Part shown: piece by piece, positions 52,215 to 62,492 of the stretch
Layout of the letters: every line of letters starts with the position of its first letter
Position numbering within the stretch: the stretch's first letter is position 1
DNA from: Vibrio tetraodonis
Lineage (GTDB): Bacteria > Pseudomonadota > Gammaproteobacteria > Enterobacterales > Vibrionaceae
NCBI RefSeq assembly: GCF_003350295.1
Contig: NZ_QLYY01000020.1
Span: 25,595 to 89,594 of the forward strand
Length of the DNA stretch: 64,000 nt
Direction of reading: 5' to 3'
Translations under genes and position numbers: made by a program
The notes under the pieces: model-generated
What the model was told of the DNA's origin: nothing
The model's input: the letters and a program-made list of their open reading frames with translations, nothing else
Databases searched by the model: none

Positions 52215-55109
52215 TTAACGCTGAGGTCGAGCCATTTTCGCACTGGATTGATTGCGAGCAACTTGGCTACCTGCACCTTTAGACAGGTATCTGCGTTCGC
52301 GGAAGGGAGCTGCGATGACAGTGATTTCTTTCATCTCAGTCCCGCCAGGAGCCTTTGCCATAGGTGCAGAGGCATGGCCTTTAAACGCTTTAGGCAAAAC
52401 AATCTCAGAGTGAGCTTTTTCCTCTAATGAGGGTGTTTTAACCTCTTCAGGGCTCGGTGTCGTAATAGGTGATTCAATAGATATATCATCAAATCTACTA
52501 CCTGTAGATACGGCGTCTACTTGAGTTGTAACTTGTGTGGAAACTGTCGATTTTAGGTCAGCCTGCACTTGAGTTTCACTGATAATAATCACTTTACCCA
52601 TCGCCATTTCAGGACACAACACGCCGCCAATTTTTTCTAGTGGAGTGCTAGTAGCTTGTTTATCGACCTGCTTTGACTGCGGCTTACTAATACCATAACT
52701 TGGCATCACTTTACCCATCGCCATTTCAGGTGATGCCACACCACCTTTACGAAGTCTAAATGGATTAGGACGACGATCACGGCCCCGTCTTCTCCGTTGA
52801 CCACTCGCTCTTAGATGGCGTGGCGAACGGCGATTACGGCGTTGCTTAGGTTGTTCAGCCTCTTCAACTGATGTTGCATCGCTGTGCTCCAAAGCTGTCT
52901 CTTGAGTAGTGACTGCTTGAACTTCTTTCACTTCTTCAGCCGCAACAGACTGAGCTTTTTGGTCTTTGACTCGAACTTGCTTACTTAACTTGCGACGTTG
53001 ACGACGCTCTTTAATCTTGGCTGTTTTCTCTTCACGCTTAGGCTTTTCTTCACTTTGTGCTTCAGCGGCGAGTTTTAGGCCTTCTTCGGCGACCTTGGTT
53101 GCATTAATATCGTCACGTTGTTTGTTACGACGTTCCTGCTTGGGTTTACGATTTTGCTGCTTGCGCTCAGTAGAAGGTGCTTTTACGTCGGTGTTAAACT
53201 CTTCATTCTGTTTGCTATGACGGCTTTCGCGTTTGTCATCACGCAATTCTTTACGATTATCTCGACCATTACGTCGACGCTGATCGTTGTTACGGTTACG
53301 ACGATTGCGATTGTTGCGTTGAGCGTCTTTCTGTGGAGGTCTCGCCTGCTTAGAGTCTGACTGATTTTTTTCTTCTGGAGAACCGAATAAGAATTGTCCT
53401 ACAGCCTTGATAAATCGAGTCACCAGACCTGGCTGGTTAGTTCCGGACTGTACTTTGCTGGACGTCTTTGGTGACGGCTTTGGCACAGGTGCGGACTGAG
53501 AAGGTGCTGCGAAGCCTTTTAATGCCGGCTCTTCAAGTTTTCTTGGTCTAGCGTCAGTTTCGGTCGATTCTTTACTTTCTGCCTCTTTAATTGCTTCCAA
53601 TTTACTTGGAAGCAAATAAGACAGAAGGTCAAACTCTTCTCCCTCGCGAACACGAATCACATCAAAGTGTGGCGTTTCCATATCTGAATTAGGAACAACC
53701 GTTATTTTCACTTCTTGAATACGCTCGATATGGTTTACGGAGCGACGTTTTTCATTGAGAAGATAAGACGCTATTGGGACAGGAACAACGGCAAGAACTT
53801 GGGCTGTGTTGTCTTTAAGTGCTTCCTCTTCGATTAGACGAAGAACAGATAGTGCTAAGGATTCATTGTCACGTACGACACCTGTACCACTACAACGGGG
53901 ACAGATATGATGGCTTGCCTCTGCAAGAGACGGACTTAGGCGCTGGCGAGACATCTCTAACAGTCCAAAGCGTGAAATTCTGCCGATTTGAACGCGTGCG
54001 CGATCCAGTCTAACGGAATCACGAAGGCGATTTTCTACTTCACGCTGATGACGAACAGGTGTCATGTCAATGAAGTCGATGACGACTAGACCACCAAGAT
54101 CACGAAGACGCAGTTGGCGTGCGATTTCTTCCGCTGCTTCAAGGTTGGTATTTAGTGCTGTTTCTTCGATATCTCCACCCTTAGTTGCGCGAGCAGAGTT
54201 GATATCAATAGAGGTAAGTGCTTCGGTCGGATCGATGACTATTGATCCGCCAGAAGGAAGTCGAACTTCCCTTTGGAAAGCCGATTCTATCTGACTTTCG
54301 ATTTGGTAGTGACTAAACAGAGGGACTTCGCCATCGTATTTTTTAACACGATTTACAAAGTCAGGACGTACCAGTCGGATATGGTCTAGAGCACGCTCAT
54401 AAATAGTATTACTATCTATTAATATCTCACCAATATCACGGCGTAGATAGTCTCGGATAGCGCGCACAATGACGTTGCTCTCTTGATGTATAAGCAAAGG
54501 TGCAGGATGAGCATCAGAAGCTTGCTTAATCGCCCCCCAATGATTGAGGAGGACATTGAGATCCCACTCTAGCTCTTCAGCACTCTTTCCAACACCAGCA
54601 GTACGAACAATAAGCCCCATACCTTGAGGAAGGTCAAGGGTGCTCAAAGCTGCTTTAAGTTGAGTCCGCTCATCCCCTTCAATGCGACGAGAGATACCGC
54701 CAGCTCTGGGGTTGTTCGGCATTAGAACAAGATAGCTACCAGCAAGGGAAACAAATGTTGTTAGGGCTGCCCCTTTGCTTCCTCGCTCTTCTTTTTCTAC
54801 CTGAACAATGACCTCTTGGCCTTCGGTTAGCACTTCTTTTATGCTAGGACGACCTTGGTAGGTGTAGCCTTCTGGAAAGTATTCACGTGCGATTTCTTTG
54901 AGGGGCAGAAAGCCGTGTCTTTCTGCGCCGTAGTCGACAAACGCTGCTTCCAAACTTGGCTCGATGCGCGTGATACGACCTTTGTATATATTTGCTTTCT
55001 TTGATTCGTGCCCCGGACTTTCGATATCTAAGTCATACAACCTTTGACCGTCGACCAAAGCAACACGCAACTCTTCTTTCTGAGTTGCGTTAATTAACAT
55101 TCTTTTCAT
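52215..55109 (-). CDS. rne: Ribonuclease E, degradosome scaffold
   Basis: 964 residues. The N-terminal catalytic half has the S1 domain (about 38-120), the DNase I-like site with Asp in D-I-N-S-A-R and V-I-D-F-I-D, and the Zn-link C-P-R-C near 404. The C-terminal half is disordered. It holds a membrane-binding amphipathic segment ([13 protein letters not shown]) and Arg-rich RNA-binding stretches (R-N-N-R-N-R-R-N-R and the [15 protein letters not shown] segment). Two copies of [13 protein letters not shown] lie near the end. It cuts mRNA and processes rRNA and tRNA. A leader of the rne autoregulatory type precedes it. Confidence 0.98.
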   Translation of the reverse strand: MKRMLINATQKEELRVALVDGQRLYDLDIESPGHESKKANIYKGRITRIEPSLEAAFVDYGAERHGFLPLKEIAREYFPEGYTYQGRPSIKEVLTEGQEVIVQVEKEERGSKGAALTTFVSLAGSYLVLMPNNPRAGGISRRIEGDERTQLKAALSTLDLPQGMGLIVRTAGVGKSAEELEWDLNVLLNHWGAIKQASDAHPAPLLIHQESNVIVRAIRDYLRRDIGEILIDSNTIYERALDHIRLVRPDFVNRVKKYDGEVPLFSHYQIESQIESAFQREVRLPSGGSIVIDPTEALTSIDINSARATKGGDIEETALNTNLEAAEEIARQLRLRDLGGLVVIDFIDMTPVRHQREVENRLRDSVRLDRARVQIGRISRFGLLEMSRQRLSPSLAEASHHICPRCSGTGVVRDNESLALSVLRLIEEEALKDNTAQVLAVVPVPIASYLLNEKRRSVNHIERIQEVKITVVPNSDMETPHFDVIRVREGEEFDLLSYLLPSKLEAIKEAESKESTETDARPRKLEEPALKGFAAPSQSAPVPKPSPKTSSKVQSGTNQPGLVTRFIKAVGQFLFGSPEEKNQSDSKQARPPQKDAQRNNRNRRNRNNDQRRRNGRDNRKELRDDKRESRHSKQNEEFNTDVKAPSTERKQQNRKPKQERRNKQRDDINATKVAEEGLKLAAEAQSEEKPKREEKTAKIKERRQRRKLSKQVRVKDQKAQSVAAEEVKEVQAVTTQETALEHSDATSVEEAEQPKQRRNRRSPRHLRASGQRRRRGRDRRPNPFRLRKGGVASPEMAMGKVMPSYGISKPQSKQVDKQATSTPLEKIGGVLCPEMAMGKVIIISETQVQADLKSTVSTQVTTQVDAVSTGSRFDDISIESPITTPSPEEVKTPSLEEKAHSEIVLPKAFKGHASAPMAKAPGGTEMKEITVIAAPFRERRYLSKGAGSQVARNQSSAKMARPQR

Positions 55110-55260
55110 TAATAAATCTCGTTGTCATTCTATGGCTTTGTTGCCTTTAAGCTTCTTTCAAGGTGCCTGACCCCATGGCTAAATCTGTGCAGCCTCCCGG
55201 CTGGAGGGGTGCTCTTTGGGCACATCAGCCTCACAAACGCTTTGCCTGTGAGCCGCATAT
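55110..55260 (-). promoter_or_regulatory. rne 5' leader with hairpins (rne5-like autoregulatory element)
   Basis: Transcribed on the minus strand ahead of rne. Plus-strand pairs: CCTCC (55193-55197) with GGAGG (55203-55207), GTGC (55209-55212) with GCAC (55220-55223), and CTCACA (55230-55235) with TGTGAG (55247-55252). A tandem hairpin leader before rne matches the known E. coli arrangement where RNase E cuts its own leader. Equivalence is inferred from position and structure. Confidence 0.6.
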
Positions 55261-55655
55261 TGTGGCGGATAATACTCAACATGAAAGAGTTCTGAGTAGG
55301 GCAACAATCTTGACTAATTCTCAAAATGTCTTACGCCATATGCTGCATTTCGGTAAAATAGCCGCTACTCAATATCTTGCTCAATAATGATTAGGTTTTG
55401 TAAAATAGAACCTAAGCATCCATTGCAGGTGTGAACTATAGCAGTACCCACTAAACTCAGCAATCTGCTTTACCACAAAAGGTTAAAAAACCTATTTTAT
55501 ATATTTTTAAGCTACTGATTTGTTATAAAAATGATGTTTTCTTGCTAAAGCAATAATTATTATGACTAGTTTTTAAGCTCAGCCTCAATAAAGTCAGCCT
55601 TAAAAGGGAATGAGCAATTTAGTATTCAGAAAACGTGAATTTACCGTCGCCTCAG
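55261..55655. other. Divergent promoter region of rne and rluC
   Basis: About 395 bases without a gene. AT-rich from 55480 to 55570. It should hold the rne promoters on the minus strand; I cannot place them with confidence. The rluC promoter is at its right end. Confidence 0.5.
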
Positions 55656-55664
55656 TGATAGAAT
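55656..55664 (+). promoter_or_regulatory. Extended -10 promoter of rluC, predicted to start at the ATG
   Basis: TGATAGAAT is a TGn extended -10 with TAGAAT at 55659-55664. Counting the last hexamer base as -7 puts +1 at 55671, the A of the rluC ATG. The -35 (GTGAAT, 55635-55640) is weak, as is common with an extended -10. Confidence 0.6.
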
Positions 55665-55670
55665 GCCTAT

Positions 55671-56621
55671 ATGAGTGAAATTAGAACCCAAGTCCAGTTT
55701 GTCGATATTGATGAAGACATGGCTGGTCAACGTATAGATAACTTTTTACGTAACCAACTTAAAAATCTTCCCAAGAGCATGGTTTACAGAATCTTGCGCA
55801 AAGGGGAAGTTCGCGTGAATAAAAAGCGAATTAAGGCGGAATATAAACTTCAAGCAGGAGATATAGTCCGTATTCCTCCAGTCACCATTGAAGAAAAGCA
55901 AGAAGAGTCACAACCACTAAACACCAAGCTTAGTAAGGTGGCAGAGCTTGAACATCTAATTATCTACGAAGATGACCATATCCTCGTTCTCAATAAACCC
56001 TCAGGAACGGCTGTTCATGGTGGAAGTGGACTTAAATTTGGAGCAATTGAAGCACTGCGAGCGCTTAGGCCTCAATCACGTTTTCTCGAGTTAGTGCACC
56101 GTATTGATCGGGATACATCAGGAATATTATTGGTTGCTAAAAAGCGGTCAGCACTTCGCCATCTTCAGGCGCAGTTTCGTGCTAAAACAGTGCAAAAATA
56201 CTATTTTGCCTTAGTCATGGGACAATGGAAGTCGAGTTGTAAAAAAGTGACAGCGCCATTGCTGAAAAACGAAGTCAACAGCATAGTGCGAGTTAACGCT
56301 CAAGGAAAACCCTCAGAAACGCGATTCAAAATTATTGAAAAGTTTTCTCAAGCCACGCTTGTTCAAGCCAGTCCAATTACTGGGCGAACGCACCAGATTC
56401 GAGTTCATACTCAATATACTGGTCATCCAATCGCTTGGGATGACCGTTATGGCGACAGAAGGTTTGACGCCTATATGTCTCAAGTAGGTCTAGATAGGTT
56501 GTTTCTTCATGCTGCGAATATCAAATTTCAGCACCCATCGAATGACCAGTGGATGGAGGTTGATGCGCCAATGGAAGAGAAACTCGATAAAGTACTGATT
56601 GGCTTACGTCAACTTACATGA
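55671..56621 (+). CDS. rluC: 23S rRNA pseudouridine synthase C (955/2504/2580)
   Basis: 316 residues. N-terminal S4 RNA-binding domain (Q-R-I-D-N-F-L-R, R-K-G-E-V-R-V-N-K-K-R), then the RluA-family catalytic domain with the Asp in H-R-I-D-R-D-T-S-G. It isomerises three uridines of 23S rRNA. The N-terminus aligns with E. coli RluC. No Shine-Dalgarno precedes the ATG, and a promoter -10 ends six bases before it, so the mRNA may be leaderless. Confidence 0.97.
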   Translation: MSEIRTQVQFVDIDEDMAGQRIDNFLRNQLKNLPKSMVYRILRKGEVRVNKKRIKAEYKLQAGDIVRIPPVTIEEKQEESQPLNTKLSKVAELEHLIIYEDDHILVLNKPSGTAVHGGSGLKFGAIEALRALRPQSRFLELVHRIDRDTSGILLVAKKRSALRHLQAQFRAKTVQKYYFALVMGQWKSSCKKVTAPLLKNEVNSIVRVNAQGKPSETRFKIIEKFSQATLVQASPITGRTHQIRVHTQYTGHPIAWDDRYGDRRFDAYMSQVGLDRLFLHAANIKFQHPSNDQWMEVDAPMEEKLDKVLIGLRQLT

Positions 56622-56670
56622 AATAAGTAGCCTGCATACTGCGGGCTACTAGTTTGAGATTCCAATTGTT

Positions 56671-57258
56671 TTAGGGCGTTAATACGTCCATGCCTTGTTT
56701 ATATAACATGTCGACCAAGTCAATTAGTGGTAGTCCAACTAGCGTATTTGGATCTTTGCCTTCGAGCTTTTTGAACAAGGCTACCCCTAATCCCTCACTT
56801 TTAAAGCTCCCCGCACAGTCATAAGGTTTTTCAGTATCGACATAGTATTCAATCTGGGCTTGCGTGAGTTCTCGAAAGTGAACGCAGAAAGTATCTAGGT
56901 GGACATGAGATTGTTTACTGGTGCTATTGTAAATGGCTAGGCCAGTAAAAAACTGGATGACTTTTCCACTTTGGCGACTTAACTGTTCAATCGCCGTTTG
57001 GCGGTTATGAGGTTTGCCGATAATTTCACCGTTAATGACACACACTTGATCGCTGCCGATAACTAGGCTGGGTTGAGTGACAATGCAAGATTCTGCTTTA
57101 GTTTTAGCGAGTCGTTTTACGAGGCATTCGGGGCTTTCGTTTTCATTAGGGGTTTCATCACAATCAGGTGACGCTACGATAAAAGGAATCGATAATTTAG
57201 CGATAAGTTGCTGCCTGTATTTGGAGGTAGAAGCGAGAACAAGTTGGAAATTTGCCAT
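56671..57258 (-). CDS. yceF: Maf-like nucleotide pyrophosphatase (YceF type)
   Basis: 195 residues. Maf/HAM1-like fold: L-A-S-T-S-K-Y-R-Q-Q-L near the start, G-S-D-Q-V catalytic region with the Maf Asp, and S-x-K/E segments (S-F-K-S-E-G-L). YceF proteins hydrolyse m7GTP. Placement opposite the yceD-rpmF-plsX operon is the usual one. The exact substrate is from the family. Confidence 0.92.
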   Translation of the reverse strand: MANFQLVLASTSKYRQQLIAKLSIPFIVASPDCDETPNENESPECLVKRLAKTKAESCIVTQPSLVIGSDQVCVINGEIIGKPHNRQTAIEQLSRQSGKVIQFFTGLAIYNSTSKQSHVHLDTFCVHFRELTQAQIEYYVDTEKPYDCAGSFKSEGLGVALFKKLEGKDPNTLVGLPLIDLVDMLYKQGMDVLTP

Positions 57259-57374
57259 ATTTTGTTATTACAATTTAGTTTTAATCAGATGCGAAAAGAT
57301 TAAAACATATTGTACTTCTCGTCTCTGGTGTTTTGATAGCAATGAAAAAAACTATAACTTTTTGCCCTTTTCCT

Positions 57375-57403
57375 TTGACTAAAAATGAATAGGAAGATAG
57401 AAT
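57375..57403 (+). promoter_or_regulatory. Near-consensus sigma70 promoter for yceD-rpmF-plsX
   Basis: TTGACT (57375-57380), 17-base spacer, TAGAAT (57398-57403). The predicted +1 at 57410 is three bases before the yceD ATG. Confidence 0.75.
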
Positions 57404-57412
57404 TCGCGCCCT

Positions 57413-57937
57413 ATGCAAAAGGTAAAAATACCGCGAACAGTTGATCCGGCTCGAGCTGCCCAGAAACGCTTAGACTACGATGGTATCATCCAAGTCAGCC
57501 TTTTTAAGCGCTTATTCGAATCAGTTGAAGGCGTTAAACGCGACGCTCAAGTGTCATTGTCATTTGAGTTAGATGAACAGCGACTTGTTGTTATCTCTGG
57601 TAAAGCTAACATCGAAGTTGATTTAGAGTGTCAACGCTGTAACGAGAACTTTGCTCATGAATGCGAAGTAAAATTCACTTACACACCTTACAAAGGTGAA
57701 CAAAGTGAAGAAAATGCACCGGAAGAGTACGATTTGGTAGATCTGAACGAGTACGGTGAAATAGACTTGATACAGTTAGTTGAAGACGAGTTCATTCTAA
57801 ACTTACCTCAAATTGCCAAGCATGAAGATGCGGATTGTAGCGTTCAATCAAACAATTTGGTATTTGGTGAAATTCCAGAAGAAATTGTGGAAGAAAAGCC
57901 GAATCCATTCGATGTTTTAAAAAACTTAAAGGATTAG
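57413..57937 (+). CDS. yceD: YceD, DUF177 protein linked to 23S rRNA accumulation
   Basis: 174 residues. The start M-Q-K-V-K-I-P matches the E. coli protein. A CxxC (C-Q-R-C) at mid-length and the acidic C-terminal half ending P-N-P-F-D-V-L are family features. Required for normal 23S rRNA levels in E. coli; mechanism unclear. No ribosome site is placed properly (AGGAAG is 17 bases upstream). First gene of the rpmF-plsX-fab run. Confidence 0.94.
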   Translation: MQKVKIPRTVDPARAAQKRLDYDGIIQVSLFKRLFESVEGVKRDAQVSLSFELDEQRLVVISGKANIEVDLECQRCNENFAHECEVKFTYTPYKGEQSEENAPEEYDLVDLNEYGEIDLIQLVEDEFILNLPQIAKHEDADCSVQSNNLVFGEIPEEIVEEKPNPFDVLKNLKD

Positions 57938-57968
57938 TTCTTTAAGCGTTAACATAGGAGTAGGGTCA

Positions 57969-58139
57969 ATGGCCGTACAAAAGAGCAAGAAATCACGTTC
58001 TAAGCGTGGCATGCGTCGTTCTCACGATGCCCTAAACACAGCCGCGCTATCTGTAGATGCGACTTCAGGTGAAACACACCTGCGCCACAACGTAACTGCT
58101 GAAGGTTACTACCGTGGCAAAAAGGTTATCAACAAGTAA
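57969..58139 (+). CDS. rpmF: 50S ribosomal protein L32
   Basis: 56 residues, very basic, starting [17 protein letters not shown] and ending K-K-V-I-N-K. This is the standard L32 sequence of the zinc-free gammaproteobacterial form. TAGGG is the ribosome site at 57961-57965. Lies 31 bases after yceD and nine bases before plsX, the conserved order linking ribosome and membrane lipid synthesis. Confidence 0.98.
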   Translation: MAVQKSKKSRSKRGMRRSHDALNTAALSVDATSGETHLRHNVTAEGYYRGKKVINK

Positions 58140-58148
58140 GGTTGACCT

Positions 58149-59174
58149 TTGCCTACTATAACCGTTGCACTTGATGCAATGGGCGGGGATTTCGGTCCTC
58201 GCGTTACAGTGCCTGCCGCCGTGCAGGCACTGTCGCATTTCCCTGAGCTAAAAGTGATACTCATAGGCGATCGTATCCAGATCGCTGAACAACTGTCTTT
58301 ACTTGGCTATCAGCCCAATTCACGCTTGGTGGTTCAGCATAGCGACCGAGTCATTTCTAATACGGAAAAACCTTCTCTAGCGTTAAGAAATAGTGATGGT
58401 ACTTCTATGTCTCAATCTATCGATGCTGTCGCAAAGCACGAAGCGGACGCATGTGTGAGCTGTGGTAATACTGGGGCTTTGATGGCGCTGTCGCGTTTTA
58501 AACTCAAACTTTTACCTGGGATAGATCGTCCGGCATTGATCTCTGCACTTCCTACTGTGTCAGGTGCTAATACTTGGATGTTAGATCTTGGCGCTAATGT
58601 CTCTAGTGACGCAGACTCCTTGTTTCAGTTCGCTATTATGGGAAGCGCCCTTGCTGAACAATACTTGGAGTGCTCTCCTCGCGTTGCAATTCTCAATATA
58701 GGCGCAGAAGAGATTAAAGGAAACGACTTGGTAAAACGCTGCGCTGAGATGCTCTCTCAAACTAACTCGATTAATTACATTGGCTATATTGAAGGTAACC
58801 AACTCCTTAGTGATGTGGCTGATGTGGTCGTTTGCGATGGTTTTGTCGGTAATGTTTGCCTTAAAGCTTGTGAAGGTACGGCGCAGATATTTATCAACAA
58901 GCTGAGGTCGAGTATGATGGCCTCATCGATAAAGGGTTGGATCACAAGAAAGTTATTTTCTGGGTTGTTTAATGATCTGAAAACGCTGAACCCCGACCAG
59001 TATAACGGCGCAAGTTTGTTAGGATTGCGCGGCATTGTAATAAAAAGCCATGGAAGTGCTGATGTAGAAGCTCTTGTCAATGCAATTGGCGAAGCATTAC
59101 ACGAGGTCAAACGACAAGTACCAAGCCGTATTAGCGATCGTTTGGAAGCGGTTTTACTCGAGAGGCATTATTAG
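58149..59174 (+). CDS. plsX: Phosphate acyltransferase PlsX
   Basis: 341 residues. Makes acyl-phosphate from acyl-ACP for phospholipid synthesis. N-terminal [13 protein letters not shown], middle S-C-G-N-T-G-A-L-M and L-D-L-G-A-N are the family motifs. The start is TTG 58149: TAAGG (58137-58141), which overlaps the rpmF stop, is seven bases upstream, and no ATG or GTG fits the family N-terminus. The rpmF stop and the plsX ribosome site therefore share bases. Confidence 0.96.
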   Translation: MPTITVALDAMGGDFGPRVTVPAAVQALSHFPELKVILIGDRIQIAEQLSLLGYQPNSRLVVQHSDRVISNTEKPSLALRNSDGTSMSQSIDAVAKHEADACVSCGNTGALMALSRFKLKLLPGIDRPALISALPTVSGANTWMLDLGANVSSDADSLFQFAIMGSALAEQYLECSPRVAILNIGAEEIKGNDLVKRCAEMLSQTNSINYIGYIEGNQLLSDVADVVVCDGFVGNVCLKACEGTAQIFINKLRSSMMASSIKGWITRKLFSGLFNDLKTLNPDQYNGASLLGLRGIVIKSHGSADVEALVNAIGEALHEVKRQVPSRISDRLEAVLLERHY

Positions 59175-59179
59175 TCTTC

Positions 59180-60130
59180 ATGTATAGCAAAATTTTAGGT
59201 ACTGGCAGCTACCTGCCATCTCAGGTGCGTTCTAACGCAGATTTAGAGAAAATGGTAGATACAAGTGATGATTGGATCGTAACTCGAACTGGGATACGAG
59301 AGCGACGTATTGCCGCTGAGAATGAAACGGTTGCGGATATGGGAGCTATCGCGGCACAACATGCTATTGAAATGGCGGGCATTCAAACCAATGATATTGA
59401 TCTTATCATTGTCGCCACAACCAGTAGTAGCCACACCTTCCCATCGTCTGCGTGTCAGGTGCAAGCTAAGCTGGGTGTTTCAGGTTGCCCAGCGTTTGAT
59501 ATTGCAGCAGCTTGCTCTGGTTTTATTTACGCTTTGTCTGTTGCTGATCAGCATATTAAAACGGGTATGTGTAAAAATGTTTTGGTTATAGGTTCTGATA
59601 CCTTGTCGAAAACATGCGATCCCACCGATCGTTCAACAATCATTTTGTTTGGTGATGGTGCTGGGGCTGTTGTTGTTGGAGCTAGTGAAGAGCCAGGAAT
59701 TTTATCCACGCACATTTATTCCGATGGCCGTTTTGGAGAGCTATTGAGCTTGGAAGTACCTGAACGTGGAAAAGATGCAGACAAATGGCTGCACATGGCG
59801 GGTAACGAAGTGTTTAAAGTCGCGGTTACTCAGCTCTCAAAGTTGGTCAAAGATACACTAGCAGCCAACAATATGCACAAATCTGAACTAGACTGGCTTG
59901 TGCCTCATCAAGCGAATTACCGGATCATATCTGCGACGGCTAAAAAGTTATCTATGTCCCTCGATCAAGTAGTCATTACCCTTGATAAGCATGGTAATAC
60001 CTCTGCAGCAACAGTTCCGACGGCTCTGGACGAAGCGGTTCGAGATGGTCGAATCCAAAGAGGTCAAACGCTTTTGCTTGAGGCTTTCGGTGGTGGTTTC
60101 ACGTGGGGTTCTGCGTTAGTTAAATTCTAA
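59180..60130 (+). CDS. fabH: Beta-ketoacyl-ACP synthase III
   Basis: 316 residues. Condenses acetyl-CoA with malonyl-ACP to start fatty-acid synthesis. Cys112 is in A-A-A-C-S-G-F; His near 243 is in H-Q-A-N-Y-R-I and Asn near 273 in G-N-T-S-A-A. Starts six bases after the plsX stop. Confidence 0.98.
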   Translation: MYSKILGTGSYLPSQVRSNADLEKMVDTSDDWIVTRTGIRERRIAAENETVADMGAIAAQHAIEMAGIQTNDIDLIIVATTSSSHTFPSSACQVQAKLGVSGCPAFDIAAACSGFIYALSVADQHIKTGMCKNVLVIGSDTLSKTCDPTDRSTIILFGDGAGAVVVGASEEPGILSTHIYSDGRFGELLSLEVPERGKDADKWLHMAGNEVFKVAVTQLSKLVKDTLAANNMHKSELDWLVPHQANYRIISATAKKLSMSLDQVVITLDKHGNTSAATVPTALDEAVRDGRIQRGQTLLLEAFGGGFTWGSALVKF

Positions 60131-60254
60131 GCTAATGTATATTTTCTAAGTTTTTGATGTCTAGAGTTTTCCTTTTTGCCATCTCAAAAGTGGTGTGCGA
60201 AATAGGCTCTAGAAATAGGTATCGTTTGTTTGTTACTTTTTAAAGGTAAATAGA

Positions 60255-61178
60255 ATGAGCAATTTTGCTATCGTTTTTCCAGGTCAAGGTTCACAAGCTG
60301 TTGGTATGCTTGCTGAGCTTGGCGAGCGGTATGATGTAATAAGAAACACATTCGCAGAAGCTTCTGAGGCGTTAGGTTATGATCTGTGGTCTCTAGTGCA
60401 AGATGGCCCAGCAGAAGATTTGAACCAAACGTTTCGCACTCAGCCTGCCTTGCTGGCTTCTTCAGTAGCGATCTGGAGAGTATGGCAAGAATTAGGTTTG
60501 GAGCAGCCAAGTTGTATCGCAGGCCATAGCTTGGGCGAATATTCAGCTTTGGTTTGCGCTGGTGTTATTGATTTCAAGCAGGCCATTAAGTTGGTTGAGT
60601 TGCGTGGACAGTTAATGCAAGAAGCAGTGCCAGCTGGTACAGGCGCGATGTCTGCCATCATAGGTCTTGACGATGACTCTATTGCGAAAGCATGTGAAGA
60701 AGCAGCCCAAGGGGAGGTTGTTTCTCCGGTGAACTACAATTCGCCTGGTCAAGTTGTAATTGCGGGTAGTAAAGAAGCTGTTGAGAGAGCTGGAGCACTA
60801 TGTAAAGAAGCCGGCGCTAAAAGGGCATTGCCTTTACCAGTCTCCGTGCCATCTCATTGTGCACTAATGAAACCAGCGGCAGACAAACTCGCTATTGCGC
60901 TTGAGGCAATCGAATTCAATGTACCTCAGTTGTCTGTTATCAATAATGTCGATGTGACTGCAGAAACGGATCCAGCAAAAATTAAAGAAGCACTGGTTCG
61001 TCAACTTTACAGCCCAGTTCGCTGGACTGAAAGTGTGCAGTATATGAGTGATCAAGGTGTTGAAAAATTGTTCGAACTTGGCCCAGGTAAGGTATTGACT
61101 GGTCTGACAAAGAGAATTGTGAAAACGCTCAGTGGTGCTGCGGTTAATGATTTAGCATCACTTGACGCGGTTAAGTAA
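60255..61178 (+). CDS. fabD: Malonyl-CoA-ACP transacylase
   Basis: 307 residues. Loads malonyl groups on ACP. Ser92 lies in G-H-S-L-G-E-Y and His near 201 in V-P-S-H-C-A-L-M. The 124-base gap after fabH has no terminator that I can see and could hold an internal promoter. AAAGG precedes the ATG. Confidence 0.98.
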   Translation: MSNFAIVFPGQGSQAVGMLAELGERYDVIRNTFAEASEALGYDLWSLVQDGPAEDLNQTFRTQPALLASSVAIWRVWQELGLEQPSCIAGHSLGEYSALVCAGVIDFKQAIKLVELRGQLMQEAVPAGTGAMSAIIGLDDDSIAKACEEAAQGEVVSPVNYNSPGQVVIAGSKEAVERAGALCKEAGAKRALPLPVSVPSHCALMKPAADKLAIALEAIEFNVPQLSVINNVDVTAETDPAKIKEALVRQLYSPVRWTESVQYMSDQGVEKLFELGPGKVLTGLTKRIVKTLSGAAVNDLASLDAVK

Positions 61179-61198
61179 ATATTTGAGGAATAGCAATT

Positions 61199-61936
61199 AT
61201 GATGAATCTTGAAGGCAAGGTTGCTTTGGTGACAGGTGCGAGCCGTGGTATTGGTCGTGCTATCGCCGAGCTTCTGGCTGAAAGGGGAGCGACAGTGATT
61301 GGTACTGCAACTTCTGAAAATGGAGCGGCTGCTATCAGTGACTATTTGGCAGATAAAGGCAAAGGCCTAGCCCTGAATGTGACCAATGTCGAATCAATTG
61401 AAGCAACTCTAAAAAATATCAATGATGAGTTTGGTGCCGTCGATATTTTGGTGAACAATGCTGGTATCACTCGCGATAACTTGCTGATGCGTATGAAAGA
61501 TGACGAGTGGAATGACATCATTGATACCAACTTAACGCCAATTTACCGCATGTCAAAAGCAGTGCTTCGTGGCATGATGAAAAAGCGCTCCGGTCGTATC
61601 ATTAATGTCGGCTCGGTTGTCGGTACAATGGGTAATGCAGGACAAGCTAATTATGCAGCTGCTAAAGCTGGCGTGATAGGCTTTACTAAGTCCATGGCAC
61701 GTGAGGTTGCATCTCGTGGTGTGACTGTAAATACGGTTGCTCCAGGCTTTATTGAAACCGATATGACGAAAGCGCTTAACGACGAGCAAAGAGCTACAAC
61801 TTTATCAAATGTTCCTGCCGGTCGTCTTGGAGATCCCAAAGAAATTGCGTCAGCAGTCGTTTTCCTTGCATCTCCAGAAGCTGCGTATATTACGGGCGAA
61901 ACTTTGCACGTTAATGGCGGCATGTATATGGTTTGA
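61199..61936 (+). CDS. fabG: 3-oxoacyl-ACP reductase
   Basis: 245 residues. NADPH-dependent SDR enzyme reducing beta-ketoacyl-ACP. Cofactor motif T-G-A-S-R-G-I-G-R-A, N-N-A-G-I-T, and the catalytic Ser (V-G-S-V-V-G), Tyr and Lys (Y-A-A-A-K). Two adjacent ATG codons occur; 61199 gives better spacing to GAGGA, while 61202 would give the 244-residue form. Confidence 0.98.
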   Translation: MMNLEGKVALVTGASRGIGRAIAELLAERGATVIGTATSENGAAAISDYLADKGKGLALNVTNVESIEATLKNINDEFGAVDILVNNAGITRDNLLMRMKDDEWNDIIDTNLTPIYRMSKAVLRGMMKKRSGRIINVGSVVGTMGNAGQANYAAAKAGVIGFTKSMAREVASRGVTVNTVAPGFIETDMTKALNDEQRATTLSNVPAGRLGDPKEIASAVVFLASPEAAYITGETLHVNGGMYMV

Positions 61937-62167
61937 TGCTAAGCTGAACGAATTTGGTTATTTACTGTAGGAAAATAGCCTATAGTTTGTGATGTGTCGC
62001 ATCTATGTGCGCAAGATTTGTGCATGATATAAGTCAAAAATGTATTGAATTTCGGTAAAAATCGCGAAATTTGTGGTTTGACCAGCAAGTACCCCCTTGC
62101 AACTTTCAATAGTTCGAATAAACTACGGAACCATCGCATTGAGCGAAATCTGTAAAGGAAAAGAAAA

Positions 62168-62401
62168 ATGAGCAACATCGAAGAACGCGTAAAGAAAATC
62201 ATTGTTGAACAGCTAGGTGTAGACGAAGCAGAAGTAAAAAATGAAGCTTCTTTCGTTGACGATCTAGGTGCTGATTCTCTAGACACTGTTGAACTAGTAA
62301 TGGCTCTAGAAGAAGAATTTGACACTGAGATTCCAGATGAAGAAGCTGAGAAGATCACAACTGTTCAAGCTGCAATCGACTACGTAAACAGCGCTCAGTA
62401 A
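62168..62401 (+). CDS. acpP: Acyl carrier protein
   Basis: 77 residues, strongly acidic. Ser37 in G-A-D-S-L-D-T-V-E receives the 4'-phosphopantetheine. Codon use is that of a highly expressed gene. AAAGGA precedes the ATG. The 231-base gap from fabG probably contains a separate promoter, as in E. coli, but I cannot assign boxes. A hairpin to fabF follows. Confidence 0.99.
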
Positions 62402-62410
62402 TATCTCTCC

Positions 62411-62442
62411 CAGGCGGCCTTCTGGCCGCCTGTGTTCTTTTT
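62411..62442 (+). terminator. Terminator or attenuator between acpP and fabF
   Basis: A perfect 9-bp GC-rich stem CAGGCGGCC (62411-62419) / GGCCGCCTG (62424-62432), TTCT loop, then TGTTCTTTTT. Partial readthrough would lower fabF relative to acpP. Confidence 0.82.
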
Positions 62443-62492
62443 AACTCTTCTATACCTTTCATAGAATCATATCAATTCCGGAGAATAAAATC

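Noticed and set aside
55163..55387. Plus-strand reading frame in the rne leader
   Set aside because: Lies across the hairpins of the rne leader, has no ribosome site and no recognisable product.
60160..60213. TCTAGAG and CTCTAGA inverted pair between fabH and fabD
   Set aside because: Only seven bases each with a 40-base spacer; likely by chance, and no terminator or operator pattern is evident.
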